From Thiodiazotropha sp050305635 (GTDB lineage Bacteria > Pseudomonadota > Gammaproteobacteria > Chromatiales > Chromatiaceae), in NCBI GenBank assembly GCA_050305635.1, contig JBNLFS010000096.1, forward strand, positions 1-64,000: a DNA stretch of 64,000 nt, given 5' to 3'. The notes below the pieces were generated by a model, which saw only the letters and a list, made by a program, of their open reading frames with translations, was not told the origin of the DNA and did no database searches. The position numbers were made by a program, and so were the translations under genes. Positions 37,633 through 46,741 of the stretch are shown one piece after another (position 1 is the first letter of the stretch; every line of letters starts with the position of its first letter).

Positions 37633-38038
37633 TAGGCAAACCGGGAGTTAGTTTTTTACCACGAAGGTCACGAAGCGCGATCGTTCACTGACACGAAACG
37701 GTCCGGTGCTAATCAGACGTGTCCATGAATTTCGCCTCACGATCCAAGGCTCTGCTTGGGAACGTGGCGCCGGGCTCCTTAAGCGTGTCGTTGTATGATC
37801 CTTCGTGCGCTTCGTGTCCTTCGTGGTGAGATCGATCGGCGTGCAGACAAGGGATCGAAATGGACAGATCGGTTGGCGTAATTCTCATGCCCGGTGTTCG
37901 CATGTTGTTTAATGGCTTGTTCGATTAGATCTCCAACCTTTGAGCGTTTATCCCTGATATCCCCCTTGGTACTACGAGATCATCCAACTGGGGTAGAATC
38001 TCCCGCATGAGATCTTCCTATCCAAACGAGAGGTAAGC
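37633..38038. repeat. Intergenic region with CACGAAG-type inverted repeat, locus 2
   Basis: About 400 bases. Left arm 37658-37677 (ACCACGAAGGTCACGAAG) and right arm 37801-37828 (CTTCGTGCGCTTCGTGTCC then TTCGTGGT) match the arms of the locus at 20.6 kb and enclose about 120 unrelated bases. The rest upstream of the PfkB gene probably holds its promoter. No gene is supported. Confidence 0.65.
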
Positions 38039-38971
38039 ATGTCGGCTTTGATCTGTGGTTCATTCGCTTTCGATACCATCATGGTATTCCACGACCACTT
38101 TAAACATCACATCCTTCCGGAGCAGGTGCACATTCTGAATGTTTCGTTCCTGGTGCCGGACATGCGGCGTGAGTTTGGCGGTTGCGCCGGCAATATCGCC
38201 TATAACCTGAAGATGTTGGAGGGTGATGGCAAACCGGTCGGCACCGTGGGTGATGATTTTGAGCCCTATGCGCGTTGGATGGATGCCTGCGGGGTGAGCC
38301 GCGAATACGTCAAGGTGATCTCCGGGAGCTACACGGCTCAGGCCTATATCACCACCGACAAGGATGACAATCAGATCACCGCGTTCCACCCGGGTGCCAT
38401 GAATCGCGCCCATGAGATCGATATCAGTGGGATCGAGGGCTGCTCATTGGGTGTCGTCTCTCCGGATGGAAGACAGGGTATGCTTGATCATGCCGCCCAG
38501 TTCGCCGATCGGGGCATCCCGTTCCTGTTCGACCCGGGGCAGGGGATGCCCCTGTTCGACGGCGAGGAACTGCTGACCTTTGCCGAGCAGGCTACCTGGA
38601 TGGCGTTCAACGACTACGAGGTGAAACTGATGCAGGAGCGCACGGGCAAAAGCCTCAAACAACTGACGGATAGGGTGGAGGCTCTGGTCGTTACCCGGGG
38701 TGCGAAGGGTTCGGAAATCCATACCCGCGCCGGGTGTCTTGAGATCCCGCCGGCACCGGTCAAGGCGGTGGTGGATCCCACCGGTTGCGGTGATGCCTAT
38801 CGTGCAGGTTTGATCTATGGTTTGATGAATGAGATGGACTGGGAAACCTCGGGAAGAATCGCCTCCCTGATGGGCGCCGTCAAGGTGGAGCAGGCCGGGA
38901 CACAGAACCATTTCGTCTCCATGGATGTACTGAAGCACCGTTTCCAGAAATCCTTCGATTATCGCTTTTGA
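38039..38971 (+). CDS. PfkB-family carbohydrate/nucleoside kinase
   Basis: Ribokinase-like kinase of 310 aa. N-terminal GSFAFDTIM and GGCAGNIAYNLKML (PfkB signature 1 area), C-terminal DPTGCGDAYRAGLIYGL with the catalytic Asp of signature 2; the usual GAGD reads GCGD. The family group is often annotated as adenosine kinase, but the substrate cannot be proven from sequence. No signal peptide. Followed at 31 bp by moeA, an unrelated pathway. Confidence 0.85.
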   Translation: MSALICGSFAFDTIMVFHDHFKHHILPEQVHILNVSFLVPDMRREFGGCAGNIAYNLKMLEGDGKPVGTVGDDFEPYARWMDACGVSREYVKVISGSYTAQAYITTDKDDNQITAFHPGAMNRAHEIDISGIEGCSLGVVSPDGRQGMLDHAAQFADRGIPFLFDPGQGMPLFDGEELLTFAEQATWMAFNDYEVKLMQERTGKSLKQLTDRVEALVVTRGAKGSEIHTRAGCLEIPPAPVKAVVDPTGCGDAYRAGLIYGLMNEMDWETSGRIASLMGAVKVEQAGTQNHFVSMDVLKHRFQKSFDYRF

Positions 38972-39002
38972 CCCGTATGAGATACGACACCAGGCGGATG
39001 AT

Positions 39003-40256
39003 ATGAACCAGACAGACCCGGGCTGTGATCGCAACCAGAGTCCGATGAAGCCGGTCGAGGAGGCGTTGGCCTTTCTGCTGCGGCAAGCCCGACCAATCCA
39101 GGATACTGAATCCGTACCTCTGCAGGCGGGGCTGGGGCGCATCCTGGCGCAAGGGGTCCGCAGTCCGGTTGATGTGCCGCCCTGGGATAACAGCGCTATG
39201 GATGGCTACGCCGTGAGATTCCAGGACCTCGGGGCGTTTCAGCAGGGGTTGCGCATCACCCAACGGATTCCGGCGGGATCCGTCGGCACTGCGCTGGAAC
39301 CCGGTACTGCGGCACGCATCTTTACCGGAGCCCCGGTGCCGCCTGGTGCCGATACGGTGGTCATTCAGGAGGTCTGCGAGGTACGCGATGAGATGTTGAT
39401 GGTCCGGGAATCCCCTTCGGCGGCGGGCGCCAACATCCGGCGTGCCGGTGAGGACATCCTGCAAGGCGAGGAGATCCTCAAGCCAGGTTTGAGACTGGCG
39501 CCCCAGCATCTGGGGCTGGCGGCTTCCGTGGGTGCCGCTGAATTGATGGTGTATCGTCCTCTGAAGGTGGCCATCCTCGCCAGTGGCGATGAACTGGTGA
39601 TGCCCGGGCAGCCTCTGGGTGAAGGGCAGATCTACAATTCGAACCAGTTCACCCTGACCGGACTGGTACAACGACTGGGCTGCGAAGTGGTCCCCGTGGG
39701 TATCGTGGAGGACACCTATGAGGCAACCTGTGAGGCACTCGTCCAGGCCTCCAAAGCCGCTGACCTGGTGTTGGCGTCCGGTGGGGTTTCCGTGGGTGAG
39801 GAAGATCATGTGAAGCCCGCCGTTGAGCATCTCGGATCCCTTGAGCTGTGGAAGATCGCCAGCCGACCGGGTAAGCCACTGGCATTCGGCTGGCTGGGTG
39901 ATGTGCCGTTTCTGGGGGCTCCGGGAAATCCTGTTTCCGTGTTTGTGACCTTCTCGATCTTCATGCTGCCCTTTATCCGGCTGCTGCAGGGACAGACCGA
40001 ACCGGTCAGGCCGGTGATGCAAAAGGTCGTGTCCGGCTTCGAGAAATCGGGCAATGACAAACGCCAGGAGTATGCCCGGGGACGACTCGAGGTGGATGGG
40101 GATGGGCGGCAGATCGTACGGTTGTTTTCCAATGCCTCCTCCGGAGTGATGACCTCGGTGGTCTGGGCAAACGGGTTGGTGGTGTTACCCCCGTTGACCC
40201 CGGTGGTATCCGGAGATCTGGTGGATTTCATCCCTTTCAGTGAACTGTTTTCATAG
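39003..40256 (+). CDS. moeA: Molybdopterin molybdenumtransferase MoeA
   Basis: MoeA (417 aa; E. coli 411) inserts molybdate into adenylated molybdopterin. PPWDNSAMDGYAV near residue 60, RIFTGAPVPPGADTVV, ILASGDELV and the MPT-binding LASGGVSVGEEDHV and GAPGNPVSVFV are all present. Predicts molybdoenzymes elsewhere in the genome. Start ATG 39003. Confidence 0.95.
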   Translation: MNQTDPGCDRNQSPMKPVEEALAFLLRQARPIQDTESVPLQAGLGRILAQGVRSPVDVPPWDNSAMDGYAVRFQDLGAFQQGLRITQRIPAGSVGTALEPGTAARIFTGAPVPPGADTVVIQEVCEVRDEMLMVRESPSAAGANIRRAGEDILQGEEILKPGLRLAPQHLGLAASVGAAELMVYRPLKVAILASGDELVMPGQPLGEGQIYNSNQFTLTGLVQRLGCEVVPVGIVEDTYEATCEALVQASKAADLVLASGGVSVGEEDHVKPAVEHLGSLELWKIASRPGKPLAFGWLGDVPFLGAPGNPVSVFVTFSIFMLPFIRLLQGQTEPVRPVMQKVVSGFEKSGNDKRQEYARGRLEVDGDGRQIVRLFSNASSGVMTSVVWANGLVVLPPLTPVVSGDLVDFIPFSELFS

Positions 40257-40614
40257 TCCCCCTCCGGCCTACTTGGTTGGGATGTGCGCTGAGTCATGGG
40301 GTCCGGTGTCTTTTCGAGGTAGCATCGACGGTATGTTCGGGGGGTGAGGGATGTCTCTCGAACGCAACGGTCGTTGCTGTACCTGCCGCTGAAGGGGACT
40401 GGGTCGGCTTCGTTCCAGGATCTCCCATTGTTTCAATTAGCTGAGCGTCTACGACGGGTTTCGACGCAGGGTTGCGGGAATCGGCAACCGCTTTCCCGTT
40501 AAAGATCCGCTCATTATCGCCGTATATCTGGTTGTGGCCTTCGATGTCATCGAGCGTTCGTGACACGACCGGACTACACAGCGTATCAAGGGAATGTTAG
40601 GCAGGTGATAATCA
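40257..40614. other. Intergenic region between moeA and the barrel protein
   Basis: About 360 bases. An antisense open frame of 90 codons (40294-40566 on -) starts MSRTLDDIEGHNQIYGDNER, with no ribosome site and a low-complexity Pro/Thr end; I do not accept it as a gene, though a degraded gene is possible. The promoter of the barrel protein must lie near the right end. Confidence 0.4.
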
Positions 40615-41253
40615 ATGAACATGCGCTTATGGGTATCGGTAGGCTTGAGTTGTTTGCCTTTGAATGTGCTGGCTGAGGGGCCGATTGTCAGTGCCCGGCT
40701 AGGCAGTCTGGGGCTCAGCGTCGAAGGGGGCTTCGGCTTGACCGAACAGTTCTCGGCCCGTCTGGGACTCAACCGCTATCAGTACGACACCACCGAGCGC
40801 GTGGACGGTAACCAATACGATCTGGATCTGGACTGGCAAAGCATCTCGCTGCTTGCGGACTGGCATCCGTTCGATGTCCCCTTGCGGTTCACCGCGGGTG
40901 TTCTGCGCAACGGCAATGAAATTCATGGTGAAACCAGTACCTCTTCGATCGTCATCGGAGATACCCTCTATCGTGATGTCGGTTTAAGAGCGGACGTTGA
41001 CTTCCGCACCCTCGCCCCTTATCTGGGATTGGGCTGGGAATCCGGTCTGTTTCGGGAGCGGGGTTGGGGATTCAACGTGGATCTCGGAGTCATGTATCAG
41101 GGAGCGGGCCGGGTTAACCTGACGGCGACCGGCATGGGTGCGGATTTGGTGGACCCTGACGATCTGTCCCGGGAGGAGCGGCGATTCGAGGAGGATCTGG
41201 AGGATTACCGGTACTATCCGGTTTTTTCCTTTGGCGTATCGTATAAATTCTGA
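40615..41253 (+). CDS. Small outer-membrane beta-barrel protein
   Basis: 212 aa with a signal peptide (MNMRLWVSVGLSCLPLNVLA, cleavage after ALA-like LAE) and alternating hydrophobic/aromatic strands ending in the BAM-type C-terminus VFSFGVSYKF. It resembles OmpW/OmpA-type eight-stranded barrels, with an acidic loop near residues 180-195 (EERRFEEDLED). Function unknown. It stands alone and ends at a hairpin shared with the convergent regulator. Confidence 0.8.
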   Translation: MNMRLWVSVGLSCLPLNVLAEGPIVSARLGSLGLSVEGGFGLTEQFSARLGLNRYQYDTTERVDGNQYDLDLDWQSISLLADWHPFDVPLRFTAGVLRNGNEIHGETSTSSIVIGDTLYRDVGLRADVDFRTLAPYLGLGWESGLFRERGWGFNVDLGVMYQGAGRVNLTATGMGADLVDPDDLSREERRFEEDLEDYRYYPVFSFGVSYKF

Positions 41254-41258
41254 ATGCA

Positions 41259-41292
41259 TTCCCCGGGAGGCCATACGGCATCCCGGGGGAAT
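41259..41292. terminator. Hairpin between convergent genes
   Basis: ATTCCCCGGGA and TCCCGGGGGAAT form an 11-bp stem around a 12-base loop. There is no strong T-run on either side, so it may act as a weak or Rho-assisted terminator for the barrel gene (+) and the XRE gene (-). Confidence 0.55.
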
Positions 41293-41302
41293 GGGAAGGG
41301 GG

Positions 41303-41677
41303 CTATTTCTTATTTGAATGCAGCAGGACCTGTTCGAAGATGTTGCGTTTGATCCGGCTGCGAATGGGTTCGGGCAGGTTGTGCCAGGCTTTGGCGACTT
41401 CGATGGACTCATCATCCACGACCGTGGAATTGGCTTCACCGAACATCAGCCAGGCCGGATTGACGTCCAGGACCTGGGCGATCTCGTCGATCTTTCTCGG
41501 TCGCAGGCTCTTGCCATTCTCGATCTTCTGGATGACCGCCTGATTGGTCCCGGCCCGCAGAGCGAGTTGTTCCTGGGTCCAACCCCTTTCGCGTCTCTTT
41601 CTGCGCAGTCGAGAGCCTAAAGTGTCCATTTCCCGTGGTATATAAGTTTCAAATTTTTGTGCGTGTACGTAGCTCAT
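41303..41677 (-). CDS. XRE-family helix-turn-helix regulator
   Basis: 124 aa with an HTH_3 domain (about residues 20-75: SRLRRKRRERGWTQEQLALR, then NQAVIQKIENGKSLRPRKI) and a C-terminal region ending in basic residues (RSRIKRNIFEQVLLHSNKK). Start ATG 41677 is preferred because GGAAGGAC lies just ahead; ATG 41689 is in frame upstream, and ATG 41629 downstream would leave only the HTH domain and tail. Target unknown; the divergent lgt gene is a candidate only by position. Confidence 0.82.
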   Translation of the reverse strand: MSYVHAQKFETYIPREMDTLGSRLRRKRRERGWTQEQLALRAGTNQAVIQKIENGKSLRPRKIDEIAQVLDVNPAWLMFGEANSTVVDDESIEVAKAWHNLPEPIRSRIKRNIFEQVLLHSNKK

Positions 41678-41918
41678 TGTCCTTCCCATCGGATGCCAAA
41701 AAGGGTGTTTGCATCATCTTGTACGAGGTAGCGGCGCAGTGATCAAAAACTTGACACTTTGAAGAAGTCCGTCATTTCGCCTGAGAAATTAATTCCAGTA
41801 CCCGGGGATAGTGTGACCTGAGTCACAGAATTGTAACATGACTAAACTGTCATGAAATCCAGTAGTTAGAAAAAACACCCGATTGGCGAACGGGATTCCT
41901 GTGTTAACATGCCGACCC

Positions 41919-42749
41919 ATGTTGACCTATCCCCAGATCGATCCGGAACTCATCACCATCGGGTCTGTGACCTTCTATTGGTATGGCGTGATGTACCTGA
42001 TCGGTTTTCTCGGGGGGTGGCTGCTGGGGCGCTTGCGGGTTGGAAAGCCCGGCATGGTCTGGAGCGCGGCCCAGGTGGACGATATCGTGTTCTACATCGT
42101 CCTGGGTGTGGTGGTGGGTGGCCGTGTGGGTTACCTCCTGTTCTACGATCTGCCCAATTTTCTGAGTAATCCCCTGATCCTTCTGCAGGTCTGGCACGGG
42201 GGTATGTCGTTTCACGGGGGCTTGCTCGGAGTGCTGCTGGCGATGTGGTTATTTGCCCGCAAGGAGGGCAAGACCTTTTTCGACGCGACGGACTTCATTG
42301 CGCCTCTGGTCACCATCGGCCTCGGCGCCGGACGCCTGGGAAACTTCATCAATGCAGAGCTCTGGGGGGGGATCACCCGCCTGCCCTGGGGCATGCAGGT
42401 GCCCTGCGATGTCGCGGATGATCTGTGCGCGCGTCTGGGATTGCCGCCGGGTACGGAGTTCTCACCCCCGGTGCATCCCAATCAGTTGTATGAGTTTCTC
42501 CTTGAAGGCGTGTTGTTGTTCCTCATTCTATGGATTTTTTCCTCGAAACCTCGACCGCGCCGGGCGGTATCCGGTCTGTTTCTCATCTGTTACGGGGTGT
42601 TTCGTTTCGCGGTGGAGTTTGTGCGTATGCCGGATATCCAGTTCGGCTATCTCGCGTTCGGCTGGCTGACCATGGGACAGTTGTTGAGCGCGCCGATGAT
42701 TTTGTTTGGTATGCTACTGCTCTACCTGGCCTACCGGCCGGCCAGATGA
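41919..42749 (+). CDS. lgt: Prolipoprotein diacylglyceryl transferase
   Basis: Lgt (276 aa, about seven membrane segments) adds diacylglycerol to the lipobox cysteine, the first step of lipoprotein maturation. Signature HGGLLGVLLAMWLFARKEG and GRLGNFINAELWG are present, with the catalytic Arg/His in place. ATG 41919 (MLTYPQIDPELI) is chosen from homology; the frame is open to 41883. The lgt-thyA neighbourhood is conserved. Confidence 0.95.
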   Translation: MLTYPQIDPELITIGSVTFYWYGVMYLIGFLGGWLLGRLRVGKPGMVWSAAQVDDIVFYIVLGVVVGGRVGYLLFYDLPNFLSNPLILLQVWHGGMSFHGGLLGVLLAMWLFARKEGKTFFDATDFIAPLVTIGLGAGRLGNFINAELWGGITRLPWGMQVPCDVADDLCARLGLPPGTEFSPPVHPNQLYEFLLEGVLLFLILWIFSSKPRPRRAVSGLFLICYGVFRFAVEFVRMPDIQFGYLAFGWLTMGQLLSAPMILFGMLLLYLAYRPAR

Positions 42750-42789
42750 AACCGTATTGCGATTTGCCGGGCAATCCATAGGGTAGGGC

Positions 42790-43584
42790 ATGAAACAGTA
42801 TCTTGATCTAATGCGCCATGTGCGCGATACCGGGGTTGTCAAGGAGGACCGGACCGGCACCGGAACCCGCAGTGTGTTCGGTTACCAGATGCGCTTCGAT
42901 CTGGGAGAGGGGTTTCCTGCACTGACCACCAAGAAGCTGCACCTGCGCTCGATCATCCACGAGCTACTGTGGTTCCTCAAGGGAGAGACCAACATCCGCT
43001 ATCTCAAGGAGAACGGGGTCAGCATCTGGGACGAATGGGCGGACGAAGCGGGTAATCTGGGGCCGGTGTATGGCTATCAATGGCGCTCCTGGCCCAATCC
43101 GGAGGGGGGCAGTATCGACCAGATCAGTCAACTGGTTCAGCAGATCCGCGACAATCCGGATTCCCGCCGTCTGATCGTCTCGGCCTGGAACCCGGCGCAG
43201 GTCGAGCAGATGGCCCTGCCGCCCTGTCATTGCCTGTTCCAGTTCTATGTTGCGGAGGGACGGCTCTCATGCCAGCTCTATCAGCGCAGCGCGGATATCT
43301 TTCTGGGTGTTCCCTTCAATATCGCCTCCTACGCCCTGCTGACCCTGATGCTCGCCCAGGTCACCGGTTTGCAGCCGGGCGAGTTCGTGCATACCTTTGG
43401 TGATGCGCATCTCTACAGTAATCACCTGGAGCAGGTGGAGCTGCAGCTTTCCCGTGAGCCCCGGGCCCTGCCCAGGATGCGGTTGAATCCGGACGTGCGG
43501 AGCATTTTCGATTTCAAATTCGAGGATTTCGAACTGATGGATTATGACCCGCACCCGCATATCAAAGCGCCCGTGGCGGTCTGA
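42790..43584 (+). CDS. thyA: Thymidylate synthase
   Basis: ThyA, 264 aa as in E. coli, makes dTMP from dUMP with methylene-THF. The nucleophile is Cys146 in LPPCHCLFQF; EEDRTGTGTRS-like residues 19-28 (KEDRTGTGTR) and RSADIFLGVPFNIASYA are also present. Followed at 12 bp by folA, which regenerates the THF it consumes. Confidence 0.97.
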   Translation: MKQYLDLMRHVRDTGVVKEDRTGTGTRSVFGYQMRFDLGEGFPALTTKKLHLRSIIHELLWFLKGETNIRYLKENGVSIWDEWADEAGNLGPVYGYQWRSWPNPEGGSIDQISQLVQQIRDNPDSRRLIVSAWNPAQVEQMALPPCHCLFQFYVAEGRLSCQLYQRSADIFLGVPFNIASYALLTLMLAQVTGLQPGEFVHTFGDAHLYSNHLEQVELQLSREPRALPRMRLNPDVRSIFDFKFEDFELMDYDPHPHIKAPVAV

Positions 43585-43596
43585 CCGGGGGAGGGT

Positions 43597-44094
43597 ATGA
43601 AACCGATGATATCGTTGATTGCCGCCCTGGCGAGGAATGGGGTGATTGGCCGGGACAACCGGCTGCCCTGGCATCTGCCGGCGGATCTTCAGCATTTCAA
43701 GGCGCTGACTCTGGGCAAACCCATGGTCATGGGGCGGCGTACCTGGGAATCCCTGCCGGGTCTGCTGCCGGGTCGGCGGCATGTCGTGGTGAGCCGCAAT
43801 CCGGACTATCGGGCCGAGGGTGCGGATCGGGTGTCCACCCTTGATGAGGCGATCCGGCTGCTGCAGGAGTCACCGGAAATCATGATCGTGGGTGGCGCCC
43901 AGCTCTATAGCGCGATTCTGCCCAATGCGGACCGGCTCTACCCGACCCGGGTCGAGGCGGATGTGACGGGGGATGCGAAGTTCCCGGAAATCGACTGGAA
44001 CCAATGGCAGGAAACAGCTCGGGAAAGCCGTGCGGCGGACGATAAGAACCCTTATGACTGCACCTTTCTGACCTACGACCGGATTGTTCCCTGA
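43597..44094 (+). CDS. folA: Dihydrofolate reductase
   Basis: Chromosomal-type DHFR (165 aa; E. coli 159). GVIGRDNRLPWHLPADLQHF contains the Trp-Leu-Pro active-site strand and the catalytic acid (Asp30). MGRRTWESL binds NADPH. Trimethoprim target. It works with thyA just upstream. Confidence 0.96.
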   Translation: MKPMISLIAALARNGVIGRDNRLPWHLPADLQHFKALTLGKPMVMGRRTWESLPGLLPGRRHVVVSRNPDYRAEGADRVSTLDEAIRLLQESPEIMIVGGAQLYSAILPNADRLYPTRVEADVTGDAKFPEIDWNQWQETARESRAADDKNPYDCTFLTYDRIVP

Positions 44095-44139
44095 TTTGAA
44101 ACGTAGTTGAACTAACGTAGTTCAGCCATAAGGCAAACC

Positions 44140-44273
44140 GTAGCCCGGGTGAAGCAACGCGGAATCCGGGAATCCCTCCCTTCATCAGAGCGTGTTCCAG
44201 TATCATTGGATCGAATGTTTTCGTGGGGTCTGTGCCAACCCTCCCGGGTTCCGCGTTGCTCCACCCAGGCTAC
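44140..44273. repeat. GTAGCCCGGGT-type inverted repeat
   Basis: Left arm 44140-44170 (begins GTAGCCCGGGTGAAGCAACG) and right arm 44243-44273 (ends CCACCCAGGCTAC) are complementary over about 30 bases with a few mismatches, enclosing about 70 bases. Similar arms are a widespread intergenic repeat of proteobacteria. Lies between the convergent folA and apaH genes. Confidence 0.75.
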
Positions 44274-44373
44274 GAAATTAGGTGACCCTGTAGGAAAGGC
44301 TAAGCACAGTGCGATCATCCGCAAATAAAGAGATTCTACTGGCAGTTTTCCCCTCAGGGATTCATGGGGCTGA

Positions 44374-45192
44374 TCAACAGTGCAGGTGGTGAGGCTCTGG
44401 CGGCTTGTGCTTGCGGATGCGCAGAGCCGTCAAACGCCCGCCCCACAGGCAGCCGCTATCCAGTGACCAGACTCGGTCGATATTTCGATATCCCAGCGTG
44501 GACCAGTGTCCGAACAGGATCCGCTCATGTCGGGTCTTGCGGTGAGGGGCCAGATACCAGGGCAGCGCGCCTTGCAGGTGCTGCTCGGGAGGCCCTTTAT
44601 CTTGCATATGCAGTCGGCCATCGGGCATACAGTAGCGCAGCCGGGTAAAGCAGTTGGTGATGTAGCGCAGACGATCCATGCCCTGCAGCGACTCATCCCA
44701 TTGATCGGGCTGGTTGCCATACATGTCCTGACAGAAATCGTGAAAGCCGGGGCCGCGCAAGGTCGACTCGAGTTCCCGGGCGCAGGCCTTTGCTTGGGTA
44801 AGGTCCCATTGCGGCGGTAGTCCCGCATGGATCAGGCTGAAGCCGCGCTTGTGGCTGTGGTGCATCACCGGGCAATGTCGTAGCCAGTCGATCAATTCGT
44901 CCCGATCCGGCGCTTCCAGTATCTCGTGCAACTCACCGGCTTGCGAATGGCTGAGATTCCCCTCGGAAAGCGCCAGCAGGTGCAGGTCATGATTTCCCAG
45001 AACGCTCACGGCCCGGTCACCCAGGGATTTGACGAAGCGCAGGACCTGGAGTGAGTGGGGGCCCCGGTTGATCAGGTCGCCGGCGAACCAGAGTTTGTCC
45101 TGGGTTGGGTCAAAATCGATCAGGTCCAGCAGGCGCCGCAGTTCCTCGTAACAGCCCTGTATGTCGCCGATGGCATACACCGCCATGTTCAA
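44374..45192 (-). CDS. apaH: Bis(5'-nucleosyl)-tetraphosphatase, symmetrical
   Basis: ApaH (272 aa) splits Ap4A to two ADP and removes Np4 caps from RNA. PPP-family metal motifs are visible: YAIGDIQGCYEEL, FAGDLINRGP and VLGNHDLHLLAL. Follows apaG at 31 bp. In E. coli both belong to the surA-pdxA-ksgA operon; here they stand apart. Confidence 0.95.
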   Translation of the reverse strand: MNMAVYAIGDIQGCYEELRRLLDLIDFDPTQDKLWFAGDLINRGPHSLQVLRFVKSLGDRAVSVLGNHDLHLLALSEGNLSHSQAGELHEILEAPDRDELIDWLRHCPVMHHSHKRGFSLIHAGLPPQWDLTQAKACARELESTLRGPGFHDFCQDMYGNQPDQWDESLQGMDRLRYITNCFTRLRYCMPDGRLHMQDKGPPEQHLQGALPWYLAPHRKTRHERILFGHWSTLGYRNIDRVWSLDSGCLWGGRLTALRIRKHKPPEPHHLHC

Positions 45193-45223
45193 AGTCCTGT
45201 GCCTGCGCAGGTCGGGGCCGACC

Positions 45224-45607
45224 TCAATGCAGACTGCCGGGTCTCGCCAGAGAGAAGGCCGGGATCATGGCATCGAAATGGTTGCCCTGGGCGTCGATCA
45301 TGTCATAGCTCCCCTGCATGCTGCCAACCGGGGTATCGAGCACCGTACCGCTGGTGTAGCGGAAGGTCTCGCCGGGGTTGAGTTGGGGTTGCTCTCCGAC
45401 CACGCCCTCACCCCGGACTTCCTGGATCTTCCCGTTGGCGTCGGTGATGATCCAGTGGCGCTTCAGGAGTCGGGCCGTGGTGGGACCGTCATTCCGGATG
45501 GTGACCGTGTAGGAGAAAACGAAACGCTGCTCCTTGGGGAGTGATTGCGACTCCACGTAACGGCTCTCAACCTGAACCGCGATGCGGTGGCTCGTTTCCT
45601 TATCCAT
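45224..45607 (-). CDS. apaG: ApaG protein
   Basis: ApaG (127 aa), a single fibronectin-III-like domain. FSYTVTIRNDG, LLKRHWIITDANG and EVRGEGVVGEQPQLNPGE are the conserved blocks. Biochemical role is not settled. The pair apaG-apaH is conserved. Confidence 0.94.
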   Translation of the reverse strand: MDKETSHRIAVQVESRYVESQSLPKEQRFVFSYTVTIRNDGPTTARLLKRHWIITDANGKIQEVRGEGVVGEQPQLNPGETFRYTSGTVLDTPVGSMQGSYDMIDAQGNHFDAMIPAFSLARPGSLH

Positions 45608-45862
45608 CGTTACTCAAACCTGGTCGTTAATTCTGTGTTGTAGGTTGCCGGTAGTTGGACCGTTGCGTCTCGGGACGGTTCGGTATCACAGTCGATCGTC
45701 AACAGGGCGGCACATATATTAAAGATTACTTAGGCGGCGTGCTGAGTGCAATGCTTCGAAAGCTTTGCCGGACCGCTTGGGAAGTTATAGTAATGGTTTA
45801 AGAAATAAAAGCATGTGCCGATAAGTAGGGCAGACATGGTCGCATGATGGAATGGATCGTTC
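45608..45862. other. Divergent intergenic region apaG / ankyrin gene
   Basis: Holds the promoters of apaG (-) and the ankyrin gene (+), which I cannot place. The part near 45.75-45.83 kb is AT-rich. No gene is supported. Confidence 0.4.
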
Positions 45863-46339
45863 ATGAAACACGCTTTGCTGATGATCGCTTTGCTAATCAG
45901 TTCCTGCCACTGGGCGGTGGGGGGCGATACGGACGGCATGGCGCTGATCTCCGGGGCGATGTCGGGTGAAGTTTCCCGGGTCAATGACCTGCTGGCCCAG
46001 GGCGTGGATCCGAATGCCGCCAATGCGGCAGGACGCTCCGCTCTGCATTTTGCCGCATTCAACGGCAACCTGTTGACCGTCCAGGCCCTGTTGGCGGCGG
46101 GTGCCGATCCGGGACTGGCCGATAGCCGGGGAATCACACCTCTGATGGAGGCGGCCGCGTTTGGTCACCTGGAAATCGTGCGCTTGCTGATTCAGCGTGG
46201 CGTCGATGTGAACGCTTCGGATCAGGCGGGCAATACGGCGCTGGGATTGGCCAACAAAGGGCAACACGCGAAGGTATCGGGGTTGCTCGGTGAAATGGGT
46301 GCCACGGAGTCCGCCGCCCAGAATGGTAAAAAGCCGTGA
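45863..46339 (+). CDS. Exported ankyrin-repeat protein
   Basis: 158 aa with a signal peptide (MKHALLMIALLISSCHWAVG, which contains a cysteine but not a clear lipobox) and three to four ankyrin repeats over about residues 28-148 (AAGRSALHFAAFNGNLLTVQ; SRGITPLMEAAAFGHLEIVR; QAGNTALGLANKGQHAKVS). Likely a periplasmic interaction module, partner unknown. Stands alone on +, divergent from apaG. Confidence 0.85.
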   Translation: MKHALLMIALLISSCHWAVGGDTDGMALISGAMSGEVSRVNDLLAQGVDPNAANAAGRSALHFAAFNGNLLTVQALLAAGADPGLADSRGITPLMEAAAFGHLEIVRLLIQRGVDVNASDQAGNTALGLANKGQHAKVSGLLGEMGATESAAQNGKKP

Positions 46340-46537
46340 GTCTTCTGTCGGATTGCGGCTCAGGCGGTATCCGGTCGGCACGGGACTGGTCAGTAAAATG
46401 ACGGGTTTATCGATACACGGCCTATGGCTTTGTGAACGATGTCCAGAATTCTGTGCTGCAGCGTGACCCGTGTCATAGTTTACTGCAGGAAGTGCGCGAA
46501 TAATTTAAATTAAGTCATTGAATAGGCTTGAACTGAA

Positions 46538-46693
46538 ATGAAAAGACAATCTCCTCACCATAAGCCCGATTTCTTCGCCGTTGTGGTTTTGCTGGTGATT
46601 CTGGGATTCGGTCTTACCCTGGCGGTTCAGGTCAGCGCCATCGATCAGCAGCAGGTGGTGGAAACCACGGTCTCGAATACCGACGCGGGCTGA
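46538..46693 (+). CDS. Small single-span membrane protein
   Basis: A 51-residue open frame with a basic N-terminus (MKRQSPHHKPD), one clear hydrophobic segment (residues 12-32, FFAVVVLLVILGFGLTLAVQ) and a polar C-terminus (SAIDQQQVVETTVSNTDAG). The layout is that of a small inner-membrane protein with a periplasmic tail. No strong ribosome site precedes the ATG. Small size means chance cannot be excluded, but the amphipathic order of the protein supports it. Confidence 0.6.
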   Translation: MKRQSPHHKPDFFAVVVLLVILGFGLTLAVQVSAIDQQQVVETTVSNTDAG

Positions 46694-46741
46694 TTGCCTG
46701 GGTTTTCTGAATCGGATCCCCGATAGTCCCTTCTTAGCCTG

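Noticed and set aside
40294..40566. 90-codon frame on - upstream of the barrel protein
   Set aside because: No ribosome site, no homology that I recognise and a low-complexity C-terminus. Kept only as a remote possibility.
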